Source: an uncultured Prevotellaceae bacterium (GTDB taxonomy: Bacteria; Bacteroidota; Bacteroidia; Bacteroidales; Bacteroidaceae). Taken from it: a stretch of 64,000 nucleotides of DNA. The stretch spans positions 1 to 64,000 of the forward strand of contig CACXJZ010000002.1 in NCBI GenBank assembly GCA_902768105.1. Reading direction: 5' to 3'. A model generated the notes under the pieces. It was not told the DNA's origin, did not search any database, and worked only from the letters and a program-made list of their open reading frames with translations. This document shows, in pieces, positions 50,316-58,495 of the stretch (within the stretch, counting starts at the first letter, position 1; the number at the start of each line of letters is the position of its first letter). Made by a program: the position numbers and the translations under genes.

Positions 50316-51353
50316 ATGTTACAGAATATCCTGACTGAGAGCGAGTGCAGCTTGCTGCGCTCGCTCATTGATGATGCCACCAGCATTGTGGTCTGCTGTC
50401 ACATGAATCCTGATGGCGACGCGCTAGGCTCGTGTCTTGGTTGGGCGGAGTTCCTGCAGTCGATGGGTAAGGAGTGTGCCGTCATCGTGCCCGACCAGTA
50501 TCCCGACTTCCTGCGTTGGATGCCCAATACTGAGAAGATTCTGCGCTACGACAAGCACGTGGAGCAAGGCGACCTGCTGTTGAAGAGTGCTGACCTCATC
50601 TTCGGTCTCGACTTCAACAGTGCCTCGCGTACGGACAAGATGGCTGATACGCTGCTGGCATCGGCTGCCAAGAAGGTGCTCATTGACCACCACCTGGGTC
50701 CAGATTTGCCCACCGTGCTGACGGTTTCGCACCCCGAGGCTTGCTCAACCTGTGAACTGGTGTTCCGCATCGTGTGGCAGATGGGTGCGTTCGAGAAACT
50801 CGATAAGAAGTTTGCTATTCCCGTGTATTGCGGCATGATGACCGATACGGGTGGCTTTACCTATAACTCGTCCGACCCCGACATCTTCTTCATTATCTCG
50901 CAGCTGCTCACGAAGCACATCAACAAGGACAAGATATATCGTAACGTCTTCCATAATTATAGCGAGAATCGACTGCGACTGACGGGCTACGTGATGCTGC
51001 AGAAGCTGGTGGTTGACCAGCCGCGCCATGCCAGCTACTTCACGCTGACGCGTCAGGACCTGCGTCGCTTCCACTTTATGAAGGGTGACGCCGAGGGACT
51101 GGTGAATATGCCCCTGCAGATCAAGGGTTTGAAGCTCTCCGTCTCGCTACGCGAGGATACCGAGAAAGAAAACCTTGTATGGGTGAGTCTGCGCTCGGTT
51201 GATGACTTTCCCTGCAACAAAGTGGCGGAGCAGTTCTTCAATGGCGGTGGCCATCTGAACGCCTCCGGCGGACGCCTCTACTGTTCAATGGACGAGGCCG
51301 TACGTATCACGCAACAGGCCTTCCTCTCCTTTGAGGAAATGTTGAAAAGGTAA
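50316..51353 (+). CDS. DHH/DHHA1 phosphoesterase, NrnA-like, 345 aa
   Basis: DHH-family motifs: MNPDGDALGS (about residues 30-39), a D in GLDFNSASRTDK (about 95), LIDHHLG (about 119-125), DTGGFTYNSSDP (about 174-185). The DHHA1 domain ends with the substrate-binding FNGGGHLNASGG (about 311-322). These enzymes degrade nanoRNA and/or 3'-phosphoadenosine 5'-phosphate. The final codons and stop of the gene are part of an A/G-rich tandem repeat. Confidence 0.88.
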   Translation: MLQNILTESECSLLRSLIDDATSIVVCCHMNPDGDALGSCLGWAEFLQSMGKECAVIVPDQYPDFLRWMPNTEKILRYDKHVEQGDLLLKSADLIFGLDFNSASRTDKMADTLLASAAKKVLIDHHLGPDLPTVLTVSHPEACSTCELVFRIVWQMGAFEKLDKKFAIPVYCGMMTDTGGFTYNSSDPDIFFIISQLLTKHINKDKIYRNVFHNYSENRLRLTGYVMLQKLVVDQPRHASYFTLTRQDLRRFHFMKGDAEGLVNMPLQIKGLKLSVSLREDTEKENLVWVSLRSVDDFPCNKVAEQFFNGGGHLNASGGRLYCSMDEAVRITQQAFLSFEEMLKR

Positions 51354-51453
51354 AAAGGTAAAAAAGTGAAAAGGTAAAAAGGTGAGAAGGAAAAAAGGTA
51401 AAAAAGGTTAAGCGACAGCAAATTCTTCACTCTTCACTTTTCACTCTTCACTA
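51343..51453. repeat. A/G-rich then C/T-rich short tandem repeats
   Basis: Irregular units close to AAAAAGGT and AAGTGAAAAGGT run from 51343 to 51412, including the stop codon of the phosphoesterase gene. They are followed at 51423-51451 by units close to TTCACTCTTCAC. The two halves are roughly complementary, so the RNA could form a long weak hairpin and act as a terminator. Copy number is probably variable. Confidence 0.7.
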
Positions 51454-51461
51454 AAAAGTTG

Positions 51462-51469
51462 TACCTTTG
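51462..51469 (+). promoter_or_regulatory. Promoter -7 element of the lipoprotein gene
   Basis: TACCTTTG lies 21 bases before the ATG at 51491. A TTG within this element had extended the ORF and is not a credible start. Confidence 0.65.
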
Positions 51470-51490
51470 CGGCGTCAAAACAAAAAAGAT

Positions 51491-52135
51491 ATGAAGAAAT
51501 ACGTATATACATTGTTCGTGCTGCTGGCCGTTGTGGTGGCAAGTTGCAATAACTATGAGACTTATGGCGATAAGAAGGAGAAGGAGCGTAATGCCATTGC
51601 CGAGTACATCCGCAAGAACGACATCACCGTCATCAGCGAGTCTCAGTTCAAGCAGCAGGACAGCACTACCGACGTCAGCAAAAACGAATATGTCTATCTG
51701 GAGAAGACGGGCATCTACATGCAGATTGTGCGCAAAGGCAGTGGCTATAAGCTGCCGGAAAAGCAGCACATCCGCATACTCTGTCGCTTTACCGAGTTCA
51801 ATATTATAAACGATACCACGCAGCTGAGCAATGAGTTTAATGCACGTTATCTCGACATCATGAGCGTATATCGCACGGGTAACACCATCACAGGCTCGTT
51901 TGAGAGCGGACTCATGTATTCGGCTTATGGTACGGCATCCGTTCCCAACGCTTTCCTCGTTCCGTTCCAGTATATCAATATTGGCCGTCCGCTGACGGAC
52001 ACTGACAACGTGGCACAGGTGAAGATGATTGTGCCTCACACTCAGGGACAGGCTTATGCCCAGCAGAACGTCTATCCTTGTTTTTACAGGTTAACATTAG
52101 TAAAAAGCGCCGTTGAAGAAGACGCAGAAAAATAA
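51491..52135 (+). CDS. DUF4827-like lipoprotein, 214 aa
   Basis: The ATG at 51491 gives MKKYVYTLFVLLAVVVASCN, a lipoprotein signal with lipobox VASC, so it is membrane-anchored in the periplasm or at the outer membrane. The rest is soluble, with a segment (EKTGIYMQIVRKGSGYKLPE) reminiscent of FKBP-type peptidyl-prolyl isomerase-like proteins such as DUF4827. That family name is from memory. It lies six bases before the mutase gene on the same strand. Confidence 0.7.
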   Translation: MKKYVYTLFVLLAVVVASCNNYETYGDKKEKERNAIAEYIRKNDITVISESQFKQQDSTTDVSKNEYVYLEKTGIYMQIVRKGSGYKLPEKQHIRILCRFTEFNIINDTTQLSNEFNARYLDIMSVYRTGNTITGSFESGLMYSAYGTASVPNAFLVPFQYINIGRPLTDTDNVAQVKMIVPHTQGQAYAQQNVYPCFYRLTLVKSAVEEDAEK

Positions 52136-52141
52136 TCAAGT

Positions 52142-53542
52142 ATGACACTTATCAAATCTATTTCAGGCATCCGTGGTACAATAGGCGGACGCCCGGGGGA
52201 CACGCTTAACCCCCTTGACATTGTAAAGTTCACAACGGCTTACGCAACATTTATTGGTCGGAATACTCAGATCAATCAGACTCCCTTGAAGATCATCGTT
52301 GGTCGTGATGCGCGCATCTCTGGCGAAATGGTCAAGAACGTTGTCTGTGGTACCCTGATGGGTTGTGGCTTCGATGTCATTAACATAGGACTGGCTACGA
52401 CACCCACCACTGAACTGGCTGTACGCATGAGCAGTGCTGACGGCGGTATCATCATTACGGCCTCACACAATCCCCGTCAGTGGAATGCACTGAAGCTGCT
52501 CAACCGTGAAGGAGAGTTCCTGACAGCTGCTGACGGTGCTGAGGTGCTGGCCATTGCAGAGCGTGAGGACTTCGACTATGCAGATGTTGACCACCTGGGT
52601 CACTATACCGAGGACAATAGCTTTGACGAGCGCCACATTCAGAGCGTGCTCGACCTGGAGCTGGTGGACGTTCCTGCCATCAAGCAGGCACGTTTTACCG
52701 TCTGCGTGGATACCATCAACTCCGTAGGCGGTATCATCCTGCCCAAGCTGCTCGAACGTCTGGGCGTAGGCTACAAGATTCTCAATGGCGAGGCCAATGG
52801 TGACTTTGCCCATAACCCTGAGCCTTTGGAGAAGAATCTCGGCGGCATCATGGACGAGATGAAGGCACACCGTTACGATCTCGGAATCGTGGTCGATCCT
52901 GATGTTGACCGTCTGGCTTTTATCTGTGAAAACGGTCAGATGTTTGGTGAGGAATATACGCTGGTGAGTGTGGCGGATTATGTTCTGAGTAATCAAAGTA
53001 CTCAGAAGACTCTGAATACTGTCAGCAACCTTAGTTCGACAAGAGCCCTGCGCGACGTGACGCTGAAGCATGGCGGTGCATATACAGCAGCAGCTGTGGG
53101 CGAGGTCAACGTCACCACGAAGATGAAGGAAGTGGGTGCCGTGATAGGCGGTGAAGGCAATGGTGGTGTCATCTATCCGGAGAGCCACTACGGTCGCGAT
53201 GCCCTCGTAGGCATTGCGCTGTTCCTTTCGCACTTGGCTCATAAGGACTGTAAGGTCAGTGAACTGCGTGCCATGTATCCCAACTACTTCATGGCGAAGA
53301 ACCGCATTGACCTCACGCCTGAGACCGATGTTGATGCCATTCTCGTGAAGGTAAAGGAACTCTATAAGGACGAGCAGGTCAACGATATTGACGGTGTGAA
53401 GATTGACTTTGCCAACAGTTGGGTTCATCTGCGCAAGTCGAATACCGAACCGATTATCCGCGTCTATAGTGAGGCTCCGACGATGGAGCAGGCTGATGCG
53501 ATAGGAAAGAAACTGATGCAGGTCGTTTACGACATGCAATAA
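52142..53542 (+). CDS. glmM: Phosphoglucosamine mutase-like phosphohexomutase, 466 aa
   Basis: Alpha-D-phosphohexomutase with all four signature loops: catalytic Ser in TASHNPRQWNALKLL (about residues 105-119), metal loop DPDVDRLAF (about 253-261), sugar-binding GGEGNGGVIYPE (about 338-349) and phosphate-binding RKSNTEPIIRV (about 432-442). It is probably GlmM, which converts glucosamine-6-phosphate to glucosamine-1-phosphate for UDP-GlcNAc synthesis; phosphomannomutase activity cannot be excluded. Confidence 0.85.
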   Translation: MTLIKSISGIRGTIGGRPGDTLNPLDIVKFTTAYATFIGRNTQINQTPLKIIVGRDARISGEMVKNVVCGTLMGCGFDVINIGLATTPTTELAVRMSSADGGIIITASHNPRQWNALKLLNREGEFLTAADGAEVLAIAEREDFDYADVDHLGHYTEDNSFDERHIQSVLDLELVDVPAIKQARFTVCVDTINSVGGIILPKLLERLGVGYKILNGEANGDFAHNPEPLEKNLGGIMDEMKAHRYDLGIVVDPDVDRLAFICENGQMFGEEYTLVSVADYVLSNQSTQKTLNTVSNLSSTRALRDVTLKHGGAYTAAAVGEVNVTTKMKEVGAVIGGEGNGGVIYPESHYGRDALVGIALFLSHLAHKDCKVSELRAMYPNYFMAKNRIDLTPETDVDAILVKVKELYKDEQVNDIDGVKIDFANSWVHLRKSNTEPIIRVYSEAPTMEQADAIGKKLMQVVYDMQ

Positions 53543-53570
53543 AAAAGTGAGTCCCAAGGCTCACTTTTTT
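53541..53570. terminator. Bidirectional terminator between convergent genes
   Basis: AAAAAAGTGAG (53541-53551) pairs perfectly with CTCACTTTTTT (53560-53570). The T runs on both strands serve the mutase gene on + and the coiled-coil gene ending at 53573 on -. Confidence 0.88.
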
Positions 53571-53572
53571 AT

Positions 53573-53971
53573 TTATAGCAACTTGACCATCATGTCGGCC
53601 ATCTTGTCGATGTAGGAATCGAGGGAGTCCATCATGCGGTTCTTGTTTTCCAGGTCAAGCTTGTTCTTAACCTCCATATCAACCACCTTGTCGAGAATGC
53701 GTGACATGAGGTCGTTGACACGGTCAAGCTGTTTGCTGACGATGGGGGCACTGATCTTGTACTGCTCCAGATCGGCATCGAGTTTGGCGAGGTAGGCATT
53801 GAACTGTACGTCCATCTGGTGCATGTCGCGCTCCATCTGTTTCCACGAACTGACGGTGGTCAGGATGTTGTCGGCCAGGGAACTGATGTTGTTCAGTCCT
53901 TCGGTGGCACTGGTGAGCTCGGGGATAGGCTCGAGCTGAATGATGTCGGTGGGTTTCTTCTTGTCTTCCAT
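53573..53971 (-). CDS. Coiled-coil protein of unknown function, 132 aa
   Basis: Almost entirely helical, with heptad-like Leu/Met/Ile spacing from residue 25 to 132 and no membrane segment or signal peptide. Acidic, with a proline-containing N terminus (TDIIQLEPIPELTSA). It is the last gene of a five-gene minus-strand operon and starts 12 bases after the 515-aa membrane protein. The two may form a complex, but this is inference. Confidence 0.6.
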   Translation of the reverse strand: MEDKKKPTDIIQLEPIPELTSATEGLNNISSLADNILTTVSSWKQMERDMHQMDVQFNAYLAKLDADLEQYKISAPIVSKQLDRVNDLMSRILDKVVDMEVKNKLDLENKNRMMDSLDSYIDKMADMMVKLL

Positions 53972-53983
53972 TGTTTTCTGTGG

Positions 53984-55531
53984 TTAGGAGTTAGGGGTAA
54001 GGGTTTTGTATTTCTTCGCAATGTTAGCTTCGCGTCGCTTAATGCCTTCAAGCATCTCCTCGTGGCGTATCTCTTCCTTAACGTAGGGCAAGTTCTCGGT
54101 GACTGGCAGCACGGTGAAGGGAACGGTGATGCAATAGACGATGGCCAGCAAGGTGAACAGCAGACCGCCAGTCTGCCAGATGAACCAAGCTAGTAGCAGC
54201 AGAGTGCCGACGTAGGTGGTCATGATGAGGGCATCGCGCCAGCCGAAGCCCTTGGGTGTCGGTACATGACAGTCGTCGAGCATGCGTACGCAGTCCTGAT
54301 AGTAGGGGTTCTGTTCGAGAATGTGCTGCACGGGGATGGATGCTTGGTGTTGGGTGCCAGGTGATGGGTGTTGGGTGATGGGTGTGGACTCTGGAGTATA
54401 GACCTTCATGACCTTTTCCTCTTCCTTATACTCTAACTGCAGCAGGGGCTCGTTGGCATTTGATGCTGACTGGATGCTGAGTCCCACGTAGGTACGTAGC
54501 ATGTAGGGATCGCTGAGCATGAGGTAAATGGGGTAGGGGTAGCTCTTTCGGGGTTGATGGATGAACTCGCTGAGCATGTCGTCCCAGTCGCTGCCGTCGT
54601 CGCGTGTCATCTCCAGGCGTGCCGGCCAAGACATGAGCTCTTCATCGATGATGCGGTTGACATCTGGACGTTCCATTCCTGACTCCTGCTTCATGGTCTG
54701 CCATGCCTGCATCTCGGCCACCACGTAATCGAGAATGGTTGAGAGGTAACGCGTCTTGACGGTGAGCACGAAGTCGCGACGGAAGGAATCGACCTTCTCC
54801 TGACGTAGCGGGTCGTCGATGGACACTTCCTCCTGAAACTCCTTGTCGTAGAGCTTGGCCATGCGTGGAACGATGGTTTGCTGGAAGCTGTCGCGTAGCT
54901 GGCGGATGATGTCGAGGCGTACGTCGGCAATCTCTTTCTTCTTTTTCAGCAGTTCGTCCAACTGTTCAGAACGTTTCTTCTCAATGATACGCTGACGGTA
55001 TGACTGGAAGACATAGGCTGCAAGTCCGAGGGCTGCTCCCGAGGCACTGATAACGAGTCCTGTCTTTGACTTCCCGCTGTGATGCTTCTTGCGCATGAGG
55101 CGTATGCCCTCCTTGATGAGGCTACCGCTAACGCTGATGAGTTGCTTCTTGATGGCCTGCATCTTTTGGCTCACGTCGCCCACCTCACTGAGTATCTGAT
55201 CGATAGTGGCCTCATATTGGGACAGCTCGGAGAGTATCTGGTCGTAGGGAGAAGCGTCCCCCTGTCCTCTCCAAATTGAAGGGGTAGTCGCGTCAAACTT
55301 CAAACTGGCTTCGTCGCCTTTCATTAGCTGGGTCTTGCGCAGGGGGATGATAGAACCTCCAGCAGCCTCAATGACAATCTCGCGATTAATCTCCTGGGCA
55401 CGTGCCAGCCGTATGCCCAACTGACGGCGCAGCTTACTCAGCCGGTCGTACTCCTCGTTGGGCAGGTTGTTGCCGTAGCGGTTCCATGCCTCCAGATAGC
55501 GTGCAGCGTATTTCTTCTCGTTACGTGTCAT
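53984..55531 (-). CDS. Membrane protein of unknown function with coiled coils, 515 aa
   Basis: A helical N-terminal half with coiled coil, a hydrophobic stretch near residues 150-172 (GLVISASGAALGLAAYVFQS), and two membrane helices near 440-480 (ALIMTTYVGTLLLLAWFIW, LLFTLLAIVYCITVPF). Two inserted low-complexity stretches stand out: TTPSIWRGQGDASPY (palindromic repeat at 55255-55288) and TPITQHPSPGTQHQAS (54343-54390). The start overlaps the SulP stop. No family is recognised. Probably an inner-membrane partner of the following coiled-coil protein. Confidence 0.6.
   Translation of the reverse strand: MTRNEKKYAARYLEAWNRYGNNLPNEEYDRLSKLRRQLGIRLARAQEINREIVIEAAGGSIIPLRKTQLMKGDEASLKFDATTPSIWRGQGDASPYDQILSELSQYEATIDQILSEVGDVSQKMQAIKKQLISVSGSLIKEGIRLMRKKHHSGKSKTGLVISASGAALGLAAYVFQSYRQRIIEKKRSEQLDELLKKKKEIADVRLDIIRQLRDSFQQTIVPRMAKLYDKEFQEEVSIDDPLRQEKVDSFRRDFVLTVKTRYLSTILDYVVAEMQAWQTMKQESGMERPDVNRIIDEELMSWPARLEMTRDDGSDWDDMLSEFIHQPRKSYPYPIYLMLSDPYMLRTYVGLSIQSASNANEPLLQLEYKEEEKVMKVYTPESTPITQHPSPGTQHQASIPVQHILEQNPYYQDCVRMLDDCHVPTPKGFGWRDALIMTTYVGTLLLLAWFIWQTGGLLFTLLAIVYCITVPFTVLPVTENLPYVKEEIRHEEMLEGIKRREANIAKKYKTLTPNS
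54343..54390. repeat. Short tandem repeat inside the 515-aa gene
   Basis: Units close to GGTGTTGGGTGATG / TGGGTG are repeated about four times, encoding PITQHPSPGTQHQ on the minus strand. It resembles short tandem repeats found between genes here, but is in frame. Confidence 0.65.
55255..55288. repeat. Palindromic repeat inside the 515-aa gene
   Basis: On the minus strand CTACCCCTTCAA, TTTGGAGAGG and ACAGGGGGACGC show the C-rich then G-rich layout of the dispersed family. It is in frame and encodes TTPSIWRGQGDAS. Confidence 0.65.
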
Positions 55532-57228
55532 GCGTTGATTATTTCCTCAGCACGTTCAAGTGCCAAGTTGATGTGGTTGCAGATGTTCTTCTCGCCCAAA
55601 AGGTTGTTGAAACCTGACTTGGTCAGCACAGCTTCCACCCTGGGGTTGACACCCGACAGCACCACCTCGATGCCCTCTTTGCGACTCATGGTGCAGAGGT
55701 TCGTCAGGTTGTGGATGCCGGTGGAATCGACAAACGGAACCTTACGCATTCGGATGATGCGCACCTTGGGACGTTCGCCGAAGCCTGCCATAATCTCCTC
55801 GAAGCGGTTACCTGCTCCGAAGAAATACGGACCGTTAATCTCATATACCTCAACACCCTTGGGAATGGTGAGGTGCTCCAGATTGCCGGCCTGTATGTCG
55901 GCATCTTCGTTGGGATCTATCTCGTCGAGGATGGCCTTAACCTCTGTAGTTTCTGCCATGCGGCGCATGAAGAGCAGGCAGGCAGCAATGAGACCCACCT
56001 CGATAGCAACAGTGAGGTCGAAGATGATTGTCAGCAAGAATGTCATGATGAGCACGGTGACATCGCTCTTCGGGTTGCGCAGCAGAGCCTTGAACGAGCG
56101 CCAGCCGCACATGCCGTAGCTGACGACGACGAGCACGCCTGCAAGACAAGCCATGGGGATGTACTGTGCCAGTGGCATGAGAAACAGGAAAATGAGCAGC
56201 AACACGGCAGCATGAATGATGCCGGCAATGGGTGTGCGTCCGCCGTTGTTGATGTTAGTCATGGTACGCGCAATAGCGCCTGTGGCAGGTATGCCGCCGA
56301 AGATGGGCGATGCGAGGTTTGCCAGTCCCTGTGCAACCAGCTCTGTGTTGGAGTTGTGGTGGTCGCCAGTCACACCGTCAGCTACCGTGGCTGAGAGCAA
56401 TGACTCGATGGCACCCAGGATGGCGATGGTGAGGGCAGGAGCCACGAGACCCTTGATGGTCTCCCATGTCAGCTGTGGTACCTGTGCGTCGGGCAGTACG
56501 TTGCTGATGGAGAAGCGGTCACCGATAGTCTCAATGCTGGTGACACCAGCATATTGCTTCAGCAGCAGGGCAGCAATGGTCATTACGATAATGGCGATGA
56601 GTGATCCCGGCAGTGCTTTCAGTGTGCGTATCTTACCCATGGGGATGAGTGGCCATAGACAAATCAGGATGACGCTGCCTATACCGACGGCAGCACTCCA
56701 GCAATCGATGTTTTGCATGCTCTGTGCATAGGCTATCCACTTCTCGATGAAGTCAGATGGTACGCTCTCCATGCTGAGTCCCAGCAGGTCTTTTACCTGC
56801 GTGGTGAAAATGGTGACAGCGATACCGCTGGTGAAGCCTACGACGATGGGGTAGGGAATGTACTTGATGATGGTGCCCAGGTGGAGTACGCCCAGCAGGA
56901 TGAGGAACACGCCAGCCATGAGTGTGGCAATAGTCAGTCCTTCTATGCCGTACTGCTGTATGATACCATAAATGATGACGATAAAGGCTCCCGTGGGACC
57001 GCCTATCTGTACCTTTGAGCCGCCGAAGATGCTGATGATGAGTCCGGCGACGATGGCTGTGATGATACCCTTCTCGGGCGACACGCCAGAGGCGATACCG
57101 AAGGCGATGGCCAGGGGGAGTGCCACAATGCCCACAATGACACCCGCCATCAGGTCCTTCATGAACGTTTGACGGTTGTAATTGCGAATGGTTGAAGCCA
57201 ACTGAGGCTTGAAGTCAAATGTTTTCAT
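55528..57228 (-). CDS. SulP-family anion transporter with STAS domain, 566 aa
   Basis: Ten to twelve membrane helices (residues 20-420) with the SulP N-terminal signature MAGVIVGIVALPLAIAFGIA, then a cytoplasmic STAS domain (about 450-560) containing VRIIRMRKVPFVDSTGIHNL, where DSTG is the conserved loop. It transports sulfate, bicarbonate or other anions; the substrate cannot be told. It overlaps the genes on both sides (TAATG at 57226-57230 and ATGA at 55528-55531), so it is translationally coupled with the DUF4112 and 515-aa genes. Confidence 0.9.
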   Translation of the reverse strand: MKTFDFKPQLASTIRNYNRQTFMKDLMAGVIVGIVALPLAIAFGIASGVSPEKGIITAIVAGLIISIFGGSKVQIGGPTGAFIVIIYGIIQQYGIEGLTIATLMAGVFLILLGVLHLGTIIKYIPYPIVVGFTSGIAVTIFTTQVKDLLGLSMESVPSDFIEKWIAYAQSMQNIDCWSAAVGIGSVILICLWPLIPMGKIRTLKALPGSLIAIIVMTIAALLLKQYAGVTSIETIGDRFSISNVLPDAQVPQLTWETIKGLVAPALTIAILGAIESLLSATVADGVTGDHHNSNTELVAQGLANLASPIFGGIPATGAIARTMTNINNGGRTPIAGIIHAAVLLLIFLFLMPLAQYIPMACLAGVLVVVSYGMCGWRSFKALLRNPKSDVTVLIMTFLLTIIFDLTVAIEVGLIAACLLFMRRMAETTEVKAILDEIDPNEDADIQAGNLEHLTIPKGVEVYEINGPYFFGAGNRFEEIMAGFGERPKVRIIRMRKVPFVDSTGIHNLTNLCTMSRKEGIEVVLSGVNPRVEAVLTKSGFNNLLGEKNICNHINLALERAEEIINA

Positions 57229-57740
57229 TACTGTATAAATATTTGATAAAGTGCATCTCCAATACCGCTGAAGATGTTGACAATGGTGCTGGCCACGAGG
57301 TAATAGATGCGTAGCTGCAGCACGATGATGATGATGAGCACGATGACCATGACGATGCTCTGTACGGCTTTAGCGTTCACCTCATGAATGATGGCACGGT
57401 CACCATTGACGAATCCGTCGATGAGTCGCATGTTCTGTCGGTTCGACTGATGGAAGAAGTCGAGTATGTCGCCGACGAAGAACGGGATGAGTCCGATGGC
57501 CACGTCGCGCAGGGTGTTGTTGATGATGGCCAGCGTGAGAGGTACGGAGTGTAGGATAAACAGCGAGAAATAGATATAGACCAGCGAGAAGACAGCCATT
57601 GCGAGGTCGCCGATGCCGTAGGGCAGTGCCAATCCCACGATGGCATCGACGTAGAAACGGTCCATCCAGTCGGCAATGCGTTGCAAGGATGCGTATGCTC
57701 CGCTCTTCTGTAACTTCTGACGTGCCTTCTCTCTGTCCAT
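57228..57740 (-). CDS. DUF4112-like membrane protein, 170 aa
   Basis: The segment WMDRFYVDAIVGLALPYGIGDLAMA (about residues 25-49) matches the D-x-x-x-GL-P-G-GD pattern of DUF4112 proteins, followed by a helix and IGLIPFFVGDILDFFHQSNRQNMRLI, a second GD motif. Three to four membrane helices are present. Function unknown. It lies between an outer-membrane barrel gene (three bases away) and SulP in the same operon. Confidence 0.75.
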   Translation of the reverse strand: MDREKARQKLQKSGAYASLQRIADWMDRFYVDAIVGLALPYGIGDLAMAVFSLVYIYFSLFILHSVPLTLAIINNTLRDVAIGLIPFFVGDILDFFHQSNRQNMRLIDGFVNGDRAIIHEVNAKAVQSIVMVIVLIIIIVLQLRIYYLVASTIVNIFSGIGDALYQIFIQ

Positions 57741-57743
57741 TCT

Positions 57744-58406
57744 TTAGAAGTTTACTCCACAGTTCAAGTAGAAACAGCGGTTGTGCGATGTGTCGAACGC
57801 GTCATCGCAGATGTTGGCCAGACCAAACTCGTAGGCAGCCTCGGCATAGATGATGTCATACTGTATGCCACAGCCGATACGCAGACCGCCGTCAAAACGC
57901 TTGAAAGTGTTGTCGTCGAACGAGCTGAACGCCTTACGGTCGCCATAGTCTTTGATTTGGCCACCTACGCCGCAAGCCAGATAGCCACCCATAAAGGGGA
58001 CGATGCTGACGGGGCTGTTGGTGTCAATCTCGTATTTCAGCAACAGCGGAACCTCCAAATAGTTCAGATTGTAAGTGAAGTTCTTGCTGTTATGGACTCC
58101 CTTGCCGCCTTTTTCTGTGTAGAACAGTCCTGTCTCCAAATAAACGGGCGAGGAGGGTACCAACTGGTAACCTAACACAGCACCGACGTTCAAGCCTGTC
58201 TGTGCCGATCCGCCGTCAAGCTGTTTGTCGTCAGAGTTGACGGTCGATATGGCTGCTCCCAAACGGAGTCCGTAGTAGGTGGCATTGCGATGGGGACGAT
58301 AGCTAGTGTGTGTGTTGCCTACCGGCCTGCCAGGATAACGGTTGTACTGTGCCGACATGGGTACTGTGAGTACCATTGTAATAAGAGCGATAATAATTCT
58401 TTTCAT
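57744..58406 (-). CDS. Outer-membrane beta-barrel protein, porin-like, 220 aa
   Basis: Signal peptide MKRIIIALITMVLTVPMSAQ, then eight or so amphipathic strands such as YYGLRLGAAIST, TGLNVGAVLGYQL, VYLETGLFYTEKG and NYLEVPLLLKYEI, typical of the small Bacteroidota outer-membrane barrel family. It ends with Phe (CGVNF). It is the first gene of the operon that continues through DUF4112, SulP and two unknown proteins. Confidence 0.82.
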   Translation of the reverse strand: MKRIIIALITMVLTVPMSAQYNRYPGRPVGNTHTSYRPHRNATYYGLRLGAAISTVNSDDKQLDGGSAQTGLNVGAVLGYQLVPSSPVYLETGLFYTEKGGKGVHNSKNFTYNLNYLEVPLLLKYEIDTNSPVSIVPFMGGYLACGVGGQIKDYGDRKAFSSFDDNTFKRFDGGLRIGCGIQYDIIYAEAAYEFGLANICDDAFDTSHNRCFYLNCGVNF

Positions 58407-58432
58407 TGTCTTGTATTTTTAAATGTTCCCTG

Positions 58433-58463
58433 CAAAGATAGTTAATCTGTGTCTCCTTTACAA
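58433..58463 (-). promoter_or_regulatory. Promoter of the five-gene operon
   Basis: On the minus strand TTG (58461-58463) and TATCTTTG (58433-58440) are separated by 20 bases, matching the Bacteroidota consensus, 26 bases upstream of the barrel-protein start. Confidence 0.75.
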
Positions 58464-58495
58464 GGGATTTAGCCTATCTTCCCAAAGGGATTTCC

